A stretch of DNA of 44,140 bases from Ichthyophthirius multifiliis (Eukaryota > Ciliophora > Oligohymenophorea > Hymenostomatida): positions 1 to 44,140 of the forward strand of contig NW_004086073.1 in assembly GCF_000220395.1 (NCBI RefSeq), written 5' to 3'. Made by a program: the position numbers and the translations under genes. The notes beneath the pieces were generated by a model. It saw only the letters and a list, made by a program, of their open reading frames with translations. It ran no database searches and was not told where the DNA came from. How positions within the stretch are numbered: position 1 is the stretch's first letter; each line of letters starts with the position of its first letter. This document shows, piece by piece, positions 1 to 11,571 of the stretch.

Positions 1-1128
1 TTTTATTAATACTTTATTCCTAAATTATTTTTTAATTATTTATTTACATTTAAAATTGATCTTACTATATTTTCTGCTGTAATTATTATTACTATTATTA
101 CTATTATTACTGTTATTACTATTATTACTATTATTACTGTTATTACTATTATTGCTATTATTACTATTATTACTATTATTACTATTATTACAATTATTAC
201 TATTATTACTATTATTACTATTATTACTATTATTACTATTATTACTATTATTAATATTATTACTATTATTATTATTATTACTATTATTACTATTATTACT
301 ATTATTACTATTATTACTATTATTACTATTACTATTATTAATTTTTGTATTATTCTTATATCTATTATTATTGTAATTATAAATTTTTATTTTCCTCTAT
401 TTCTTTTTATTTTTAATTTTATTTAGTTTAATTAATATTTTAATTTTTTAAATTTATTTAATCTTATTCTAATTTTTAGATTTAAATTATTTATTATTAA
501 AACTAAATATCATTTTCTTCACATTATATATTCCCTTATTCAATTTAATGCTGTTATAACATCAATTCTTATTATCTTTATATTTCTTCATAGTCTATAT
601 TAAAATCATATTATTCTTAATCTATTTATTATTCATTTTTTTGCTCAGTTTCTAATTCTTAACATTTTTGTGAATTTTTATTATTTTAACTTTCAATTTC
701 AGGTTTTTAAAAGCTTTCACTATTTTATATTTATGTACTATCACTTTTATTCTTTGTGGCTTATTCTTTAAATTATTATACAATCTTTATATTATAATAT
801 TAAAAAATAATTATTCATATTATATAAATAATATCTAATTTTGGTTCTTTTTTTTTAAATGATATTTAATTTTTTGTATTATTTTATGAAACAATATTTT
901 ATTTTTTATATTAAAAATAATAAAGTTGTTAAAAAATTTACATTTATTAATTCCATCATAGTCCAGTTTGCAATATTAGTTCCATCTTTTTATAAAATAA
1001 TATTTATAAAATTAATTTTATTAACCAGTTTTTTTTAAAGCTAAGTATTGCATAAATTAATCAGGATCAAAACCATCATAAACAATTTACTCAAGTAAAT
1101 ATTATTGTTTTCTTTCTGTATTTGACAT
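1..1128 (-). CDS. Q-rich protein with long polyglutamine tract (partial, 3' end outside window)
   Basis: Read with TAA/TAG as Gln. The start ATG is at 1126-1128. Exons are 1026-1128, 942-985 and 1-784; introns are 986-1025 (40 nt) and 785-941 (157 nt), both GT-AG. The first two exons encode a compact conserved-looking N-terminus with YDGFDPDQFMQYLALKK followed across the splice by DGTNIANWTMMELINIVQQF. From memory, a similar D-G-T/D-N-I-x-N-W-T pattern precedes PX-type sequences in some ciliate proteins, but no PX domain is visible here. After that the chain is dominated by Gln, Asn, Glu and Lys, then a polyQ run of about 84 Gln (83-340, interrupted by one Leu and one Tyr). Coding continues past the polyQ (LQQKIQQDQFQMQINNQK) to the window edge. 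The coding call is firm because three exons join in frame. The function is unknown; membrane-trafficking scaffold is only a guess. Confidence 0.82.
83..340 (-). repeat. TAA/TAG-rich trinucleotide microsatellite encoding polyglutamine
   Basis: On the plus strand this is an (ATTATTACT)-type repeat. On the minus strand, in the frame of the surrounding gene, it reads TAA TAA TAG and so on, with a few CAG and CAA, giving about 84 Gln in 86 codons. The interruptions are one TTG (Leu) and one TAT (Tyr). The codon register stays in phase with the flanking coding sequence on both sides. The antisense strand is an open poly-Leu frame, which is only a mirror of this tract. Confidence 0.9.
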
Positions 1129-1800
1129 TTAATTTTAATTATATTTATTTAATAAATAATAAAAAAATCAATCTATTATAGATATATCATAATTAATAAT
1201 ATTTTAATTTAAATATATTAAATAAAAAAATAAAAATTATAAGAAAAGTAAGAATAATTATAATTATTTTCTTAAATAAAATTAATAAAATCCAAATTAT
1301 AATATATACATTTCTAATGATTACTATTTTTATATTAAAGCTTGCAATATTAATTTTAAACTTATTTACTTTTTTCTATTTATGTTATTATAATAAATAA
1401 AAATTAAATATATTATGATTTTTAATTATTTTTATAGTTGAAGCATTTAAAAAAAAAAAAAAATTAACATGTATAAAATTATCAAAAATTCTAGAACTTT
1501 TCCATGTTTATTTTTATAATAACTAATACGAGCACAAATGATCCTCAATTATTTACTTTTTACTTTGTAAAAATAAATATGTATACATAGAAGGTTTTTA
1601 GGATATTCTATAATTGAATTTAAAGTAAATACATTAAAAATGAAATTTTAAATAATCTAAATACTCTATTATTTCTTATATTTTTCATTTTTAAATTATA
1701 TTTAAAAAATACATTATTTTAATTATAAAAAATAGTATTTTATATTTATTTTCGATAAATATATTTAGAAAAATAATAAAATTTAACTTATTGTAATTCT
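1129..1800. other. Intergenic spacer, no gene seen
   Basis: AT-rich sequence with dense TGA in all frames and poly-A/T runs (for example near 1448-1463). It lies between the start of the polyQ gene and the TGA of the TMBIM-like gene. No RNA gene or conserved motif was recognised. Confidence 0.6.
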
Positions 1801-2644
1801 TCATTTATCCATTATTCCTATAGTCGCTAAGAATATTTATAAAATATCTACATATATATCAAGTGCTGCAATAATATAGTCATCAACATCATAACAATAC
1901 TTTTTACTTCCTTAAAGCCTTTAAATATCATAAACCAGCATATAACAAAAAATTCCTAAAATTAAAAATCCAACAATGGTTTTAATAATAAAAGCTTAAA
2001 ACATACTTGCCACAATAGATAAAGTAATAATAGCAAAAACAATATAAATAAAACCTACATAAGTTATTGTAATATCTCTACATGTAAATAAAGCATATAA
2101 AGCACATAAAAATACAATTCCAATAGTTATACATCCTGCAATTAAAACAAAATATTATCCTAATCTAGCTGTAGCATAAAAAACTATATATCCTTAAGAA
2201 ATAGTAAATAAGAAAAGTAAAACATAGTTTCTTGGCACTTTTTACAATAATTTTGAAACAAAGTAATAAAATAATGCATACAATACTTAACCCTACTGTA
2301 ATATAGAAAATAAAAATATTTTTAACTTAAAATTGAGTATATTCGTCTATAAATATGCTTAATAATATGAACCCTATAGTTAAAAGCAATTACAAAGTTA
2401 ATATACCTAAAACTTTTCTAATAAATGCGCGACGAATTTAATCAGTACGAAACCCAGTTATTCAAACTTAAACAAAATTATTTTCGGATTGCTAATAATT
2501 ATATTAGTTATTATATTAATTATTATGTTAATTAATGTTCTATTAATTATTTAATTTATTTGTGTTATATTCGATCTCATAAGCTTTCACATTATTTGAA
2601 TTGAAATTATTTTAACTTTTATTTGATTTCGAAGGATCTAACAT
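1801..2644 (-). pseudogene. TMBIM/LFG (BAX inhibitor-1 family) membrane protein gene, disrupted
   Basis: The family is a seven-helix membrane protein of ER/Golgi type linked to calcium leak and cell-death suppression. The start ATG is at 2642-2644 and the stop TGA at 1801-1803. A Q/N-rich N-terminus is followed by the family signature IRRAFIRKVLGILTLQLLLT, then alternating hydrophobic helices including PRNYVLLFLFTISQGY, and a C-terminus with YCYDVDDYIIAALDIYVDIL, the conserved acidic pore-side end of LFG proteins. Two defects are visible. A TGA (minus strand, 2462-2464) lies in frame just before the signature, with coding-quality sequence on both sides. A one-base shift occurs between helix 2 and PRNY, at the A5 run (plus T at 2239-2243); removing one A restores a perfect family match. 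A 22-nt GT-AG segment would also restore frame but would delete conserved residues. It is either a recent pseudogene or carries sequence errors. Confidence 0.8.
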
Positions 2645-3314
2645 TTATTATTATGAATTAAATTAAAATTTATAATTGGATAAAATATCTGTATTATATA
2701 TAAAATAATATAAAATAAAATTATTATAAAAATAAGTATATTAAATAAAAACATAAACACAATACTGATTGATTAATATATTTCTTTATAATTATAATAT
2801 TAAAAATAAAAAATACTAGGATAATAAATATTTTATTATAGAAAGAAGGATTAAATGATGGAACATTATTAATCCTTGTACTTTTTATAATAAATCCGAA
2901 CTTATTAAAATACTTTTAGAATTTTTAATAGTAGTTTAAATTGTAAAATGCAAATTATTGTAAAATATTTTTATATAAACATTTTTTTTTATAAAAAATA
3001 TATATTTAAATTAAAAGATTTTTAATTATTGTATTATATAACTTTTATAAATTTAAATAAATTATAATTTTTTAAAATTTTTATTTTTACTTATATAAAA
3101 AATATGCCTTATATTTTTATCTATAATAAAGTTTTATTTAAAGAATTTTAATTTAAAAAATAAAAAATTTAAAATTAACTAAAAGTTTATTTATAATAAA
3201 ATTATTAAAATATAAATAATTGAATATATAAGTTTAAATAATATATAATTTACTTTCATATAAAATATTCATTAATTTGTTTAATATTATAATAATAATT
3301 ATTTATTTTTAATA
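2645..3314. other. Intergenic spacer, no gene seen
   Basis: AT-rich spacer between two minus-strand genes. A plus-strand open stretch around 2857-3010 (beginning MMEHYQSLYFLQQ) lacks splice or family support and quickly becomes low-complexity, so it is not called. Confidence 0.5.
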
Positions 3315-4955
3315 TCAATTAAAATATTATTCATATATATTTTATGCTAAATTAATAACTTATTAATTTCTATTTTATTAAAATATTTATTCTATAAAGG
3401 CTACATATCCTTTTTTAATAAATAAGCAGCTAATAATATTTTAATCAAATTTTTTTTCTTCTTTAATTTTATCACCATTTTCTAAAATATTTTAAATAGC
3501 CAATAAGACATTTATAAATTAGCTATCATTCAAATATTAGTTTTAACTAAAAAACATTATATTATCTAACAATTTCATTTCAATCATTAGTAATGTCTAT
3601 TTTCTTTAATAATAAATAATAAATAAATTTATATTTTATATTTTTATAATACATATTACAAACACTAAATAAGTTAGTTAAAAATTAGAAAGCACTTTCT
3701 TATAACTTATAAAAATAAATTGTAAAATAAAATAAAAATGAAAAATTACATTAATATCAATATTTATTTGTAATTAAAGTATTTAGTTTAAATAATTAAT
3801 AATTTATTATAACTAATTTAATATATTATTAACTTCATTATTACTAAATAAAACTATATTTGATAATATAAAATAGCATTTTTCATTTATTTAATTTTAA
3901 TTCTAAGCTTATAAAATTTTAATAATGAAAATGATACAATTAGTTTTTTCAATAAATTAACATATAATTTCTTATTCTGAATCTTCAATAGATGAAACAC
4001 TACAATATATATCTAAAATTATATTATTTATATCTTCAGAAAATATTAATTATAATTCTTGAATAATAAGAATTATGTTTTTAAAATAAGTTTATAAAAA
4101 GAATATAATATTTTAATCATTATTTCCTTCTAAATAAAAAGAAACAAAAGTAATAATTTTTTGGTTATTTTTATTTTTTATACTTTAAACAAAAAAAATA
4201 TCAAATAATTATTTAATTGTAAGAAAATCGAAATGAAAAGGGCCTTTTAAAATTTCATATATTAAAAAAATACAAGCATTTTTATATTTCTTTTTATTTT
4301 CAATCAAATGATTATTCTTACTTTAAAATTCATTTTTTACGAAAGATATATAATCAAATACAGATAAAATTTATTACTTTAAATAACTTTACTCATTTAA
4401 TTAAAATATAATACATAAGAAATACATAATGTTTATATTAAGCTTTAAATTATTTTTATTATGAAAATTTAAAGAAAAGAATTGCATTAATTATATATGT
4501 ATTTAATTATTTATTATCTATTTATTTAATAATTCTATTTATACTAAATAGGTTGCAATTATAACTAATTTTAAAAATTACTCTTCATTTACATTATTTT
4601 AAAAAACTTTTAAAAGAAATAAATCTACATTTTCTAAATTTTTATTGAAATAAGCAAAAATATCTTCTTTTTTTTAATGGAAATTGTCTTTAGCTGCTTA
4701 TTATAATTAATCTAACAGCTAATAAATTTATTCAAAATCATCATTATTTTACTATAAAATTGTATTAATTATATTTTATAATTTACTTTGATTAACTCCA
4801 ATTATATCTTAATCTTAATTAATTTGTTCTAAAAAGCTCTATCTATTCAAATCTATTATTCTTTTTTTAAACTTTTTTTATATTTATTATTGAAACCTAT
4901 TCTTTTAAACTAAAATACATGAATATACATCTTAATTTTATTAATTATTTTACAT
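3315..4955 (-). CDS. Divergent importin-alpha-like ARM-repeat protein A
   Basis: A single uninterrupted exon of 546 codons plus TGA. The start ATG is at 4953-4955 (MQNNQQNQDVYS). After a short polar leader there is a basic stretch, RFQQQIQKKFKKR, at the place of an importin-beta-binding segment. The rest is helical, ARM-like repeats about 42 residues apart. The C-terminal block KKGYVAFIEQIFQQNRNQQV ending in YEQYF fits the importin-alpha C-terminal pattern (G-G-x-D-x-I-E-x-L-Q-x-H-x-N-x-x-I-Y to Y-F). Importin-alpha binds classical nuclear-localisation signals and carries cargo with importin-beta. The usual W-x-x-x-N NLS-binding array is weakly conserved or absent, so cargo recognition may differ. 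Intronless structure contrasts with the five-exon relative at 26808-28465. Alternative: another ARM/HEAT scaffold. Coding is certain; family assignment is moderate. Confidence 0.72.
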
Positions 4956-7204
4956 TTATTAATTTATTTTAAGATTTTTAGCTAATTTAAAAGCAAAAAC
5001 AAAATTTTATAAATAAAATTAAAATAATAAAATGAAAATTATATATTTATTTTATAAAAATATAAATAACAATACTTTTGTCTTTACATTAGAATTTTCA
5101 AATTATCTTAATTTTTTCGTTATTTATTAAGAAATAGCAATTTCAATTTTATTTTATAGTAATCTTCTAAACTAATATTAAACTTTTTTTCAATATAAAC
5201 TTAAATCATATCTTATATACAAAAGATATTAAATTTACTTTTTTAAATAATATTAATTAAATGAAATAATAGTAAGTAAAAAATTACAAATTTGTGTTAA
5301 ATATAATTTTTTTATTTCTTTTAAAATAAATTTAAGTAAGTTTACTATAATTATATACATAATATTTAATATTATTGTTTAAAAATAATGTAATTTAATT
5401 ATTAACCAATAATAATTTATTTTTCATCCCTTATATTCCTTAAATTATATTACTGTTTACGAATAAAAAATAACATTTATTAAATTACATAAAATAAATG
5501 ATATGATAAAAATTTATAACTCAATATTATATTATTAGTATTTTTTATACAATAATGTTCAAGAATAATTTTATTAAAAATAATATTTATATAATATAAT
5601 TATAAATTTTTCAAAGAAAATTATGCAGCTTTATATTTAAAAGGTAAAAATAAATACACAATATAGTTTTTTTAAAAATAGTGTAAATATTATAAAATAT
5701 TTTTTTCATATATAATTATTAAATATTATAAAATCTTTTTTAAATAATAATAAAAATATTTTTAGCATTTAAAAAATATAAATAAATTATAATACATATT
5801 ATTATGTAATTATATATAGAATATAAAAATAAAAGACTATATTAATATAATATTACGTATAAATATATTAGAAGGCTGAAAAAAATTAGTATTTAATGTT
5901 TGAAGTTTACGAAAGGAAAAATCAATTGAAATAATTAAATTAGATAAGAAAAATAAAATATTTTTTGATTAATTGAACTTACTTTAGAAGAATTATATTC
6001 ATAAAATCTAAAAAAATAAATTAATTATTAAAAAAAATTTTTGTTTGAATTGAAAATATTAAGTTTAAATAAAAAATTAAATATTTAAAAAATAAATATT
6101 AATAAAAGAAGAGATAAAACGAAAAAAATAAAAAGGTACATAAGATTATAAAAAAAATAAAAAAAAGCTTTATAAAAATATATATTAAAAAACTATGTGT
6201 AATATAAAAATTAATATAATATTTAATAAATATTAATAAATAAAATAATTTTATATATATATATTAAAAAATAATATATATATATTTATATATTTATATA
6301 TATACATATATTTTTTTTCTTTTCTATTCTCATTAATTATATATTTTTAAATTTAGTAATTATTTTATATATAATTTATTAATTAAATTTTAATTAACAT
6401 AAAGGAATTAATTATTTCTTTATTAATTTATTATATATTTATATTTTTTATTTAATAATTATTTTTTTATTTCTATTATGAATTAAATAATATCGTAAAA
6501 TCTATTTTTTTTTATTTAATTTTTTTTTTATTCAATTTTTTTCTCTTCATTTTTTTTTTGTTCATTTTTTTAATTTATTTTAAATGATTTTTATTTTTCT
6601 TTTTAATATATTTCTATAAAATATTTTTTTTTACCATATATGTTATTGCATTCTTTCTTTTTTATTATTTACTATTATTTATGATCTTATAAATCGAAAA
6701 AATAATTACATTTAATAAAGTTTATTTTTATTTTTTATTTGATATAATATAAATAATACATTTTTCTTTTTAAATGATTTTTTTATTAATCTAGATGTTG
6801 TTATTAAATCATTAACAAAATAATTATTTAATTATGAATGTATTTATTTAATTTTGTTAAAAATAAAAAGTAATATTAAATTAAATCATATTTTAAAAAT
6901 TAATAAAAAAATGAAATTTATCAAAGTATGTTTTGTTTTGTTTCCAAGATATATAAAATAATATAAAAATAAAACACTTATATTCATAATAATTAATATA
7001 AAGTTATATTTATAATGTTTTTTATTTGATTAAATTCTAATAATAAATTTATAATTAATTAAAAAGAAATTAATATTTTTTAAAAAAATAAAAGTTAATT
7101 TTATTTTTTTTAATATAATAATAAAAAAAATTTAATTTTATTATTAATATTTAGCATATTTATTGATATAATTAAAAATAAAATTTTCTTAACTTTCTTA
7201 ATAA
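4956..7204. other. Long low-complexity spacer
   Basis: Apart from the doubtful exon at 5076-5209, this 2.2 kb is very AT-rich: poly-A tracts (5880-6200), a TA-rich block (about 6250-6310) and T-rich runs (6500-6620). TGA is frequent in every frame. No tRNA, rRNA or conserved protein segment was recognised. Confidence 0.5.
5076..5209 (-). CDS. Possible short coding exon (uncertain)
   Basis: From an ATG at 5207-5209 a minus-strand frame begins MIQVYIEKKFNISLEDYYKI and stays open for about 44 codons to a GT at 5074-5075 that could be a splice donor. Composition is more coding-like than its surroundings, but no acceptor or downstream exon was established and no family was recognised. In this genome only TGA stops translation, so open stretches of this length arise by chance. 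Confidence 0.2.
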
Positions 7205-8096
7205 TCATAACTATTGTAATGATATCACTTTACTATTTTCTCTTCTTTGAAAAATTTAAATATAAATATAATTATTATAATAATAATATACACAAATTAT
7301 TTGTCTAATCATTTAAATAATTAATTTAAACTGATTGATCTTAAGTTACAGAATTATAATGTAAAATATTTTTATATTTTTTTAATTCTTATTTTTCGAG
7401 AAGATTTTTTAACTTTTTAATTAATAATTCTTATTCTTAAATAGTTTATTAATATTTTTTTTTCATTTCTTTTTTCTTTTTTTTCTTTTCTTCAATTAAT
7501 AATTTAAATTCTTAATTTTAAGCATTTTAATGTTAAATTTATTTTAAAAAGGCTTCTTCTTTTAATTTAAATTCTTCTTTTAAGCAAGCTATTTGTAATT
7601 TAAATTTATTTATTTCTTCTAAACTCTAAAAATTATTTGTTTTTTCTCTGTAAATTATTTTTGTTTCACTTTTTACATTTTCTAAGTTTCCATTTTGAAT
7701 ACAATTTTTTTAACAATAATTACATATGACTATATAATCATTTTAGCATTAAAGCTACTTTTGACAGGATAAATAATTTTTTTAGCAATAGCAAGATGAA
7801 AAATATTACCCATAACTTTACGATGTGCAAGGATATAATTTATAAGTTCTTAGTTTCTATTCTTATTAATTAATTGAATTCTATTTATCTGGAGATTAAT
7901 CAACTAAAGGAATATTTTGTTAATCTTTAGTATTTATTTAAGGCTATTAAATTTATGATGGCAGATTGTTTGTATCTTAAATTATTTTATCTGGTTATTT
8001 TTATATTTTTGTTTATTTTTCTATGATTTTATTTTATTGAATTGATTATTATTTAGTATTTTTTTAACTGTTCTTTTATGATTATCTATTACTCAT
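7205..8096 (-). CDS. Cys-rich, coiled-coil protein of unknown function
   Basis: Start ATG at 8094-8096, stop TGA at 7205-7207, one 49-nt intron (7245-7293); 280 residues. The N-terminal 80 residues are polar (Q, N, K, S). Residues about 90-132 hold eight Cys (C90, C102, C104, C111, C117, C125, C128, C132), ending in CNYCQKNC, which suggests a small metal-binding module. No standard zinc-finger spacing (RING, B-box, LIM) is met. Residues about 155-245 are a highly charged heptad-like coiled coil (LEEINKFKLQIACLKEEFKL, then runs of E and K). The intron is supported because splicing yields a short C-terminus ending in TGA. It lies between importin-alpha-like A and VPS8 with no evident functional link. 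Confidence 0.75.
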
Positions 8097-8404
8097 TTAT
8101 AGTTAAATTAGTAATATAATTATTTTAATATTTAATATTTTTTTATTATTATTAAGATGCTTTTATTTTAAATGGTTAATTAATGAATAAATAAAAAATT
8201 AAAATAATAAATATAAAAAAAATAAAAATATAAAAGTACTTGATTAAAATTAAGAAATTAAGCTTTTTAAACAAAATAAATAAAAGTATTTAAATTTGAA
8301 AATAAATATTAACTAACTAACAAGATAACAAGTAATAAATTAAAAATTTTATTAAAATTTAAATGAGTATTTAAAAAATTAAAATAATTATTTACATTGA
8401 TAAC

Positions 8405-8465
<61 letters not shown>

Positions 8466-8844
8466 TTTATTAATTTTTTTGTTTTATAGATAAGATGATT
8501 AAAATAATTATATATTATTTAATAAAATTGAATTTTCTACTTTAATTTAAATAAAAGCTTGAAATAATAATACATAATCATTATTTTAAGTTTCGATGTA
8601 AATATATAAAAAATTAATTTATAATTTTTTAAATTATATGTTTAATTTGAATTTTAATTTTATTATTAATAATATCTTCTTTATCAATTCAATCGAATAA
8701 ATTATTCTTTTCAAAAATAAAAAATTTAAAAATAATATTTTTTTTAATATTACTTTATTTTAATTATTTTGTTCAAACTCCAATAATTTATTTATAATTT
8801 TTTTTTTTTTTGGAGCTTATTAATTGACAATAATCTTTTCTTAT
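8097..8844. other. Spacer containing an (AAT)n microsatellite
   Basis: Intergenic sequence between the end of VPS8 and the Cys-rich gene start. It contains about 20 copies of AAT at 8404-8464. In the frames flanking it there is no continuous coding, unlike the polyQ repeat at 83-340. Nothing else was recognised. Confidence 0.55.
8404..8464. repeat. (AAT)n microsatellite
   Basis: About 20 perfect AAT units in intergenic DNA. It is not within a supported reading frame. Confidence 0.9.
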
Positions 8845-11522
8845 TCATTTTAATTTTTTATTTATATATTATTAGCTTTTAGTTATAATTTAAAAATGCA
8901 TTTTATCCCTAAAAAAATAAGTATATTTTAATTTATTTATAATTATTATTTAAATACATTAATAGTTTTTATCATAAATGCAAACAGGACATTTGTTCGA
9001 TTCAAAAACACATAATTAATGTATTGAATGACCACATTTAAAAAAATTAAAAAATTAGTTCAAAGTTTAATTACAATACGCACAAATTTATTAAATTTTT
9101 AATCCCTTTTACTATAAAAGAAAATAAATAAAAATGTATTTTTTAGTACGTTTATGTTATGGTTTATTTACTGTTGCTTAATAAAATTATTTTAAACGAT
9201 TCTTATAGAGCTTTATAAAACATTTAGTTCGAAAGAAAAATTTTATAAAAGCATATAGAATGTATGTTGCATATCTTTTAAAGTGTATATTTATAAAATT
9301 TCAAATACATAAATAAGAAAAGAAGAAAATTCAACATAATTAACCATCTACATTACTATTTCATTAACTAGATTACTAAAAAAATCCTAAAGAACTCTTT
9401 TTTCCTATGTATATTCTTATAAGCATAATTATTTCAAACTGTTTATTTTATCTATTATAAAAATCCAGTTTTCCTATATATTTTAGATTTAATAAAAAAT
9501 ATTAAATTTTTTATTTACTTCAGTATCTTTTTCACCTTTCTTATTATTTACTACACATATATTTATGCATGGAGCTAAATATTATTTTAATTGATACATT
9601 ATTTGTTCATTTTATTAATTATTTCTTAAAGACTTTAGCATTTTTAGCTAGAATACCTAATTTTTATTTCTTATAAATTTTAAATGAAAAATATAAATAA
9701 TTTACGTTAAAATATTCATTTAAAGCATTTTAAATATCTCCACTTCTTTCATATAAATATGCTATTGCCTCAGTAATATGATATTATTAGCAAACTTTCA
9801 AAGTTTCATCAAGAGGATAATCATTGCTTTTTAATTCTTTAATAACCTTAATAAGAATTATTATAAAAAAAATAACAATAAATTAAAACCTTTTGCGGGA
9901 ACTAAGAAGCCAATAAAGAAATATACAATATTTAAATGTTTTATTAAATATCTTCCCCTTTTTTCTTTTATTAATTACAATTTTTTCTACCAATTTCAAT
10001 TATAAATCAGGAAATTCAGAAAGCTTTTCAATAGCTTAGCTTTCAGCAGTTTCATCGTTAAACTTTTCAATAATAATCCTTGTTTAATCAGAATCTAACT
10101 TTACTAATTCTTTTAAATTACTAACAAGTATATATTTCATTGTACTTTAAATAATATCTTGTTTATTTTATTAATGTAATTATTAAAAGAGTAAATTTAA
10201 AAATTTGAAAATTTTCATTTGAATATTTTTTTTTTCCGCATTCAAATATAATTATATACACTATTAATAGCTTTAGTTTATATAATTTAAATAAGCACAT
10301 ACTTCAATAAAAGGAGAATAACTTGATTTTTATATAAGTTCTTATAAAATTTCCTTATTTTTAATATTAAACTCATATTTTGTTAACATAATTATTATTT
10401 TTTCACTATTAATTTCTGCTGGAATGTGAATTTTATTTTTAAATATATTTGTTTATGGATAATTAAAAAAGTGCAATGCACTATCAATCACCATTTCAAC
10501 TTATACTTCGAAATTTTTGCATGAAATTTCTAAAATAAAATGGCTAAAACATGATATTTAATCAAAATCACTTGTAGAAATAGATTCATGAATAATTTTT
10601 ATTATTAAAGAATGAACGGAAGGATATAAATCAATTAAATCAATAACTTTTTAATTATTAATTTATTTTTTTACATTGTTTTGCAATTCTAATGACATAT
10701 AAATTTCATTATTATTTTCTTGCAAAAATTGGTTAGGTTAATTATCAAAAAAAAAAAGAATTATTTCGAACATTAAAAAAGGATTAATTTATATTAATTC
10801 AATTAGATTTTATTGTATAAATATCCACTAACAAATTTAAAGTACTGCCTTTAATATATTTACAATAATATAATAAATAAAAATATACTTTAGAATATAA
10901 ATTATCTTCCATTTGGGTATTTGGAAACATCTTCCCTTATAATGTTAATCTTAGGAACCACAAACAATAATATCCTAAATTTTTATCAAGCTTTTGTTTC
11001 TATAAATAATGAGAAAAGCATTATACTGCTGGAGTTATGAAATCTTAATTACATTAAGTACTCAAATAAAATAAGCTTGAATAAAGTTTTCCTTATATAC
11101 ATATTTGTGTTATTACACCTACATCTAATTCTTAAATTTCTAAATTTATTATTAGCTTTTTTATTAATTTTATATAATTTTCTCCTTTAGAACTATAATT
11201 ATCTATTAATTTCCTTAGTGCTTTTGGGTTAATTTGCTTTATCTATTATAAATAATATTTTTTTATTTTAAGAATTTATAATAATAATTTAACTTTGTTC
11301 TTTAAAATAAAAGGTTCTAATATTTAAATAAATAAATCAAGTACATTGAATTATTGTAAAAGAACGAAAAATTCAGAAAATAAATAATGAAAATATTATA
11401 ATTCTATTAAAAATTCTACGATTGTTTGAATTCTCATATGCCAAAATTATTTATTATTTTATTCATTTAATATTTAGCCAACTTCTTATATATATCTAAC
11501 AGAACTATGTAATAAAAAAAAA

Positions 11523-11571
<49 letters not shown>

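Noticed and set aside
152-376. Plus-strand open frame encoding an almost pure poly-Leu peptide
   Set aside because: It is the antisense of the in-frame polyQ tract of the minus-strand gene, whose flanks are coding on both sides; the Leu frame has no coding flanks.
2857-3010. Plus-strand frame beginning MMEHYQSLYFLQQ
   Set aside because: Short, decays into low-complexity, no splice or family support; chance openness is expected when only TGA stops.
9600-9720. Apparent frameshift in VPS8 at an A4 run near 9610-9613
   Set aside because: A normal 49-nt GT-AG intron (9657-9705) restores the frame and the family match without any indel.
10800-10900. Apparent frameshift plus TGA in the VPS8 solenoid
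   Set aside because: A 40-nt GT-AG intron (10849-10888) joins the two frames exactly, so no mutation is needed.
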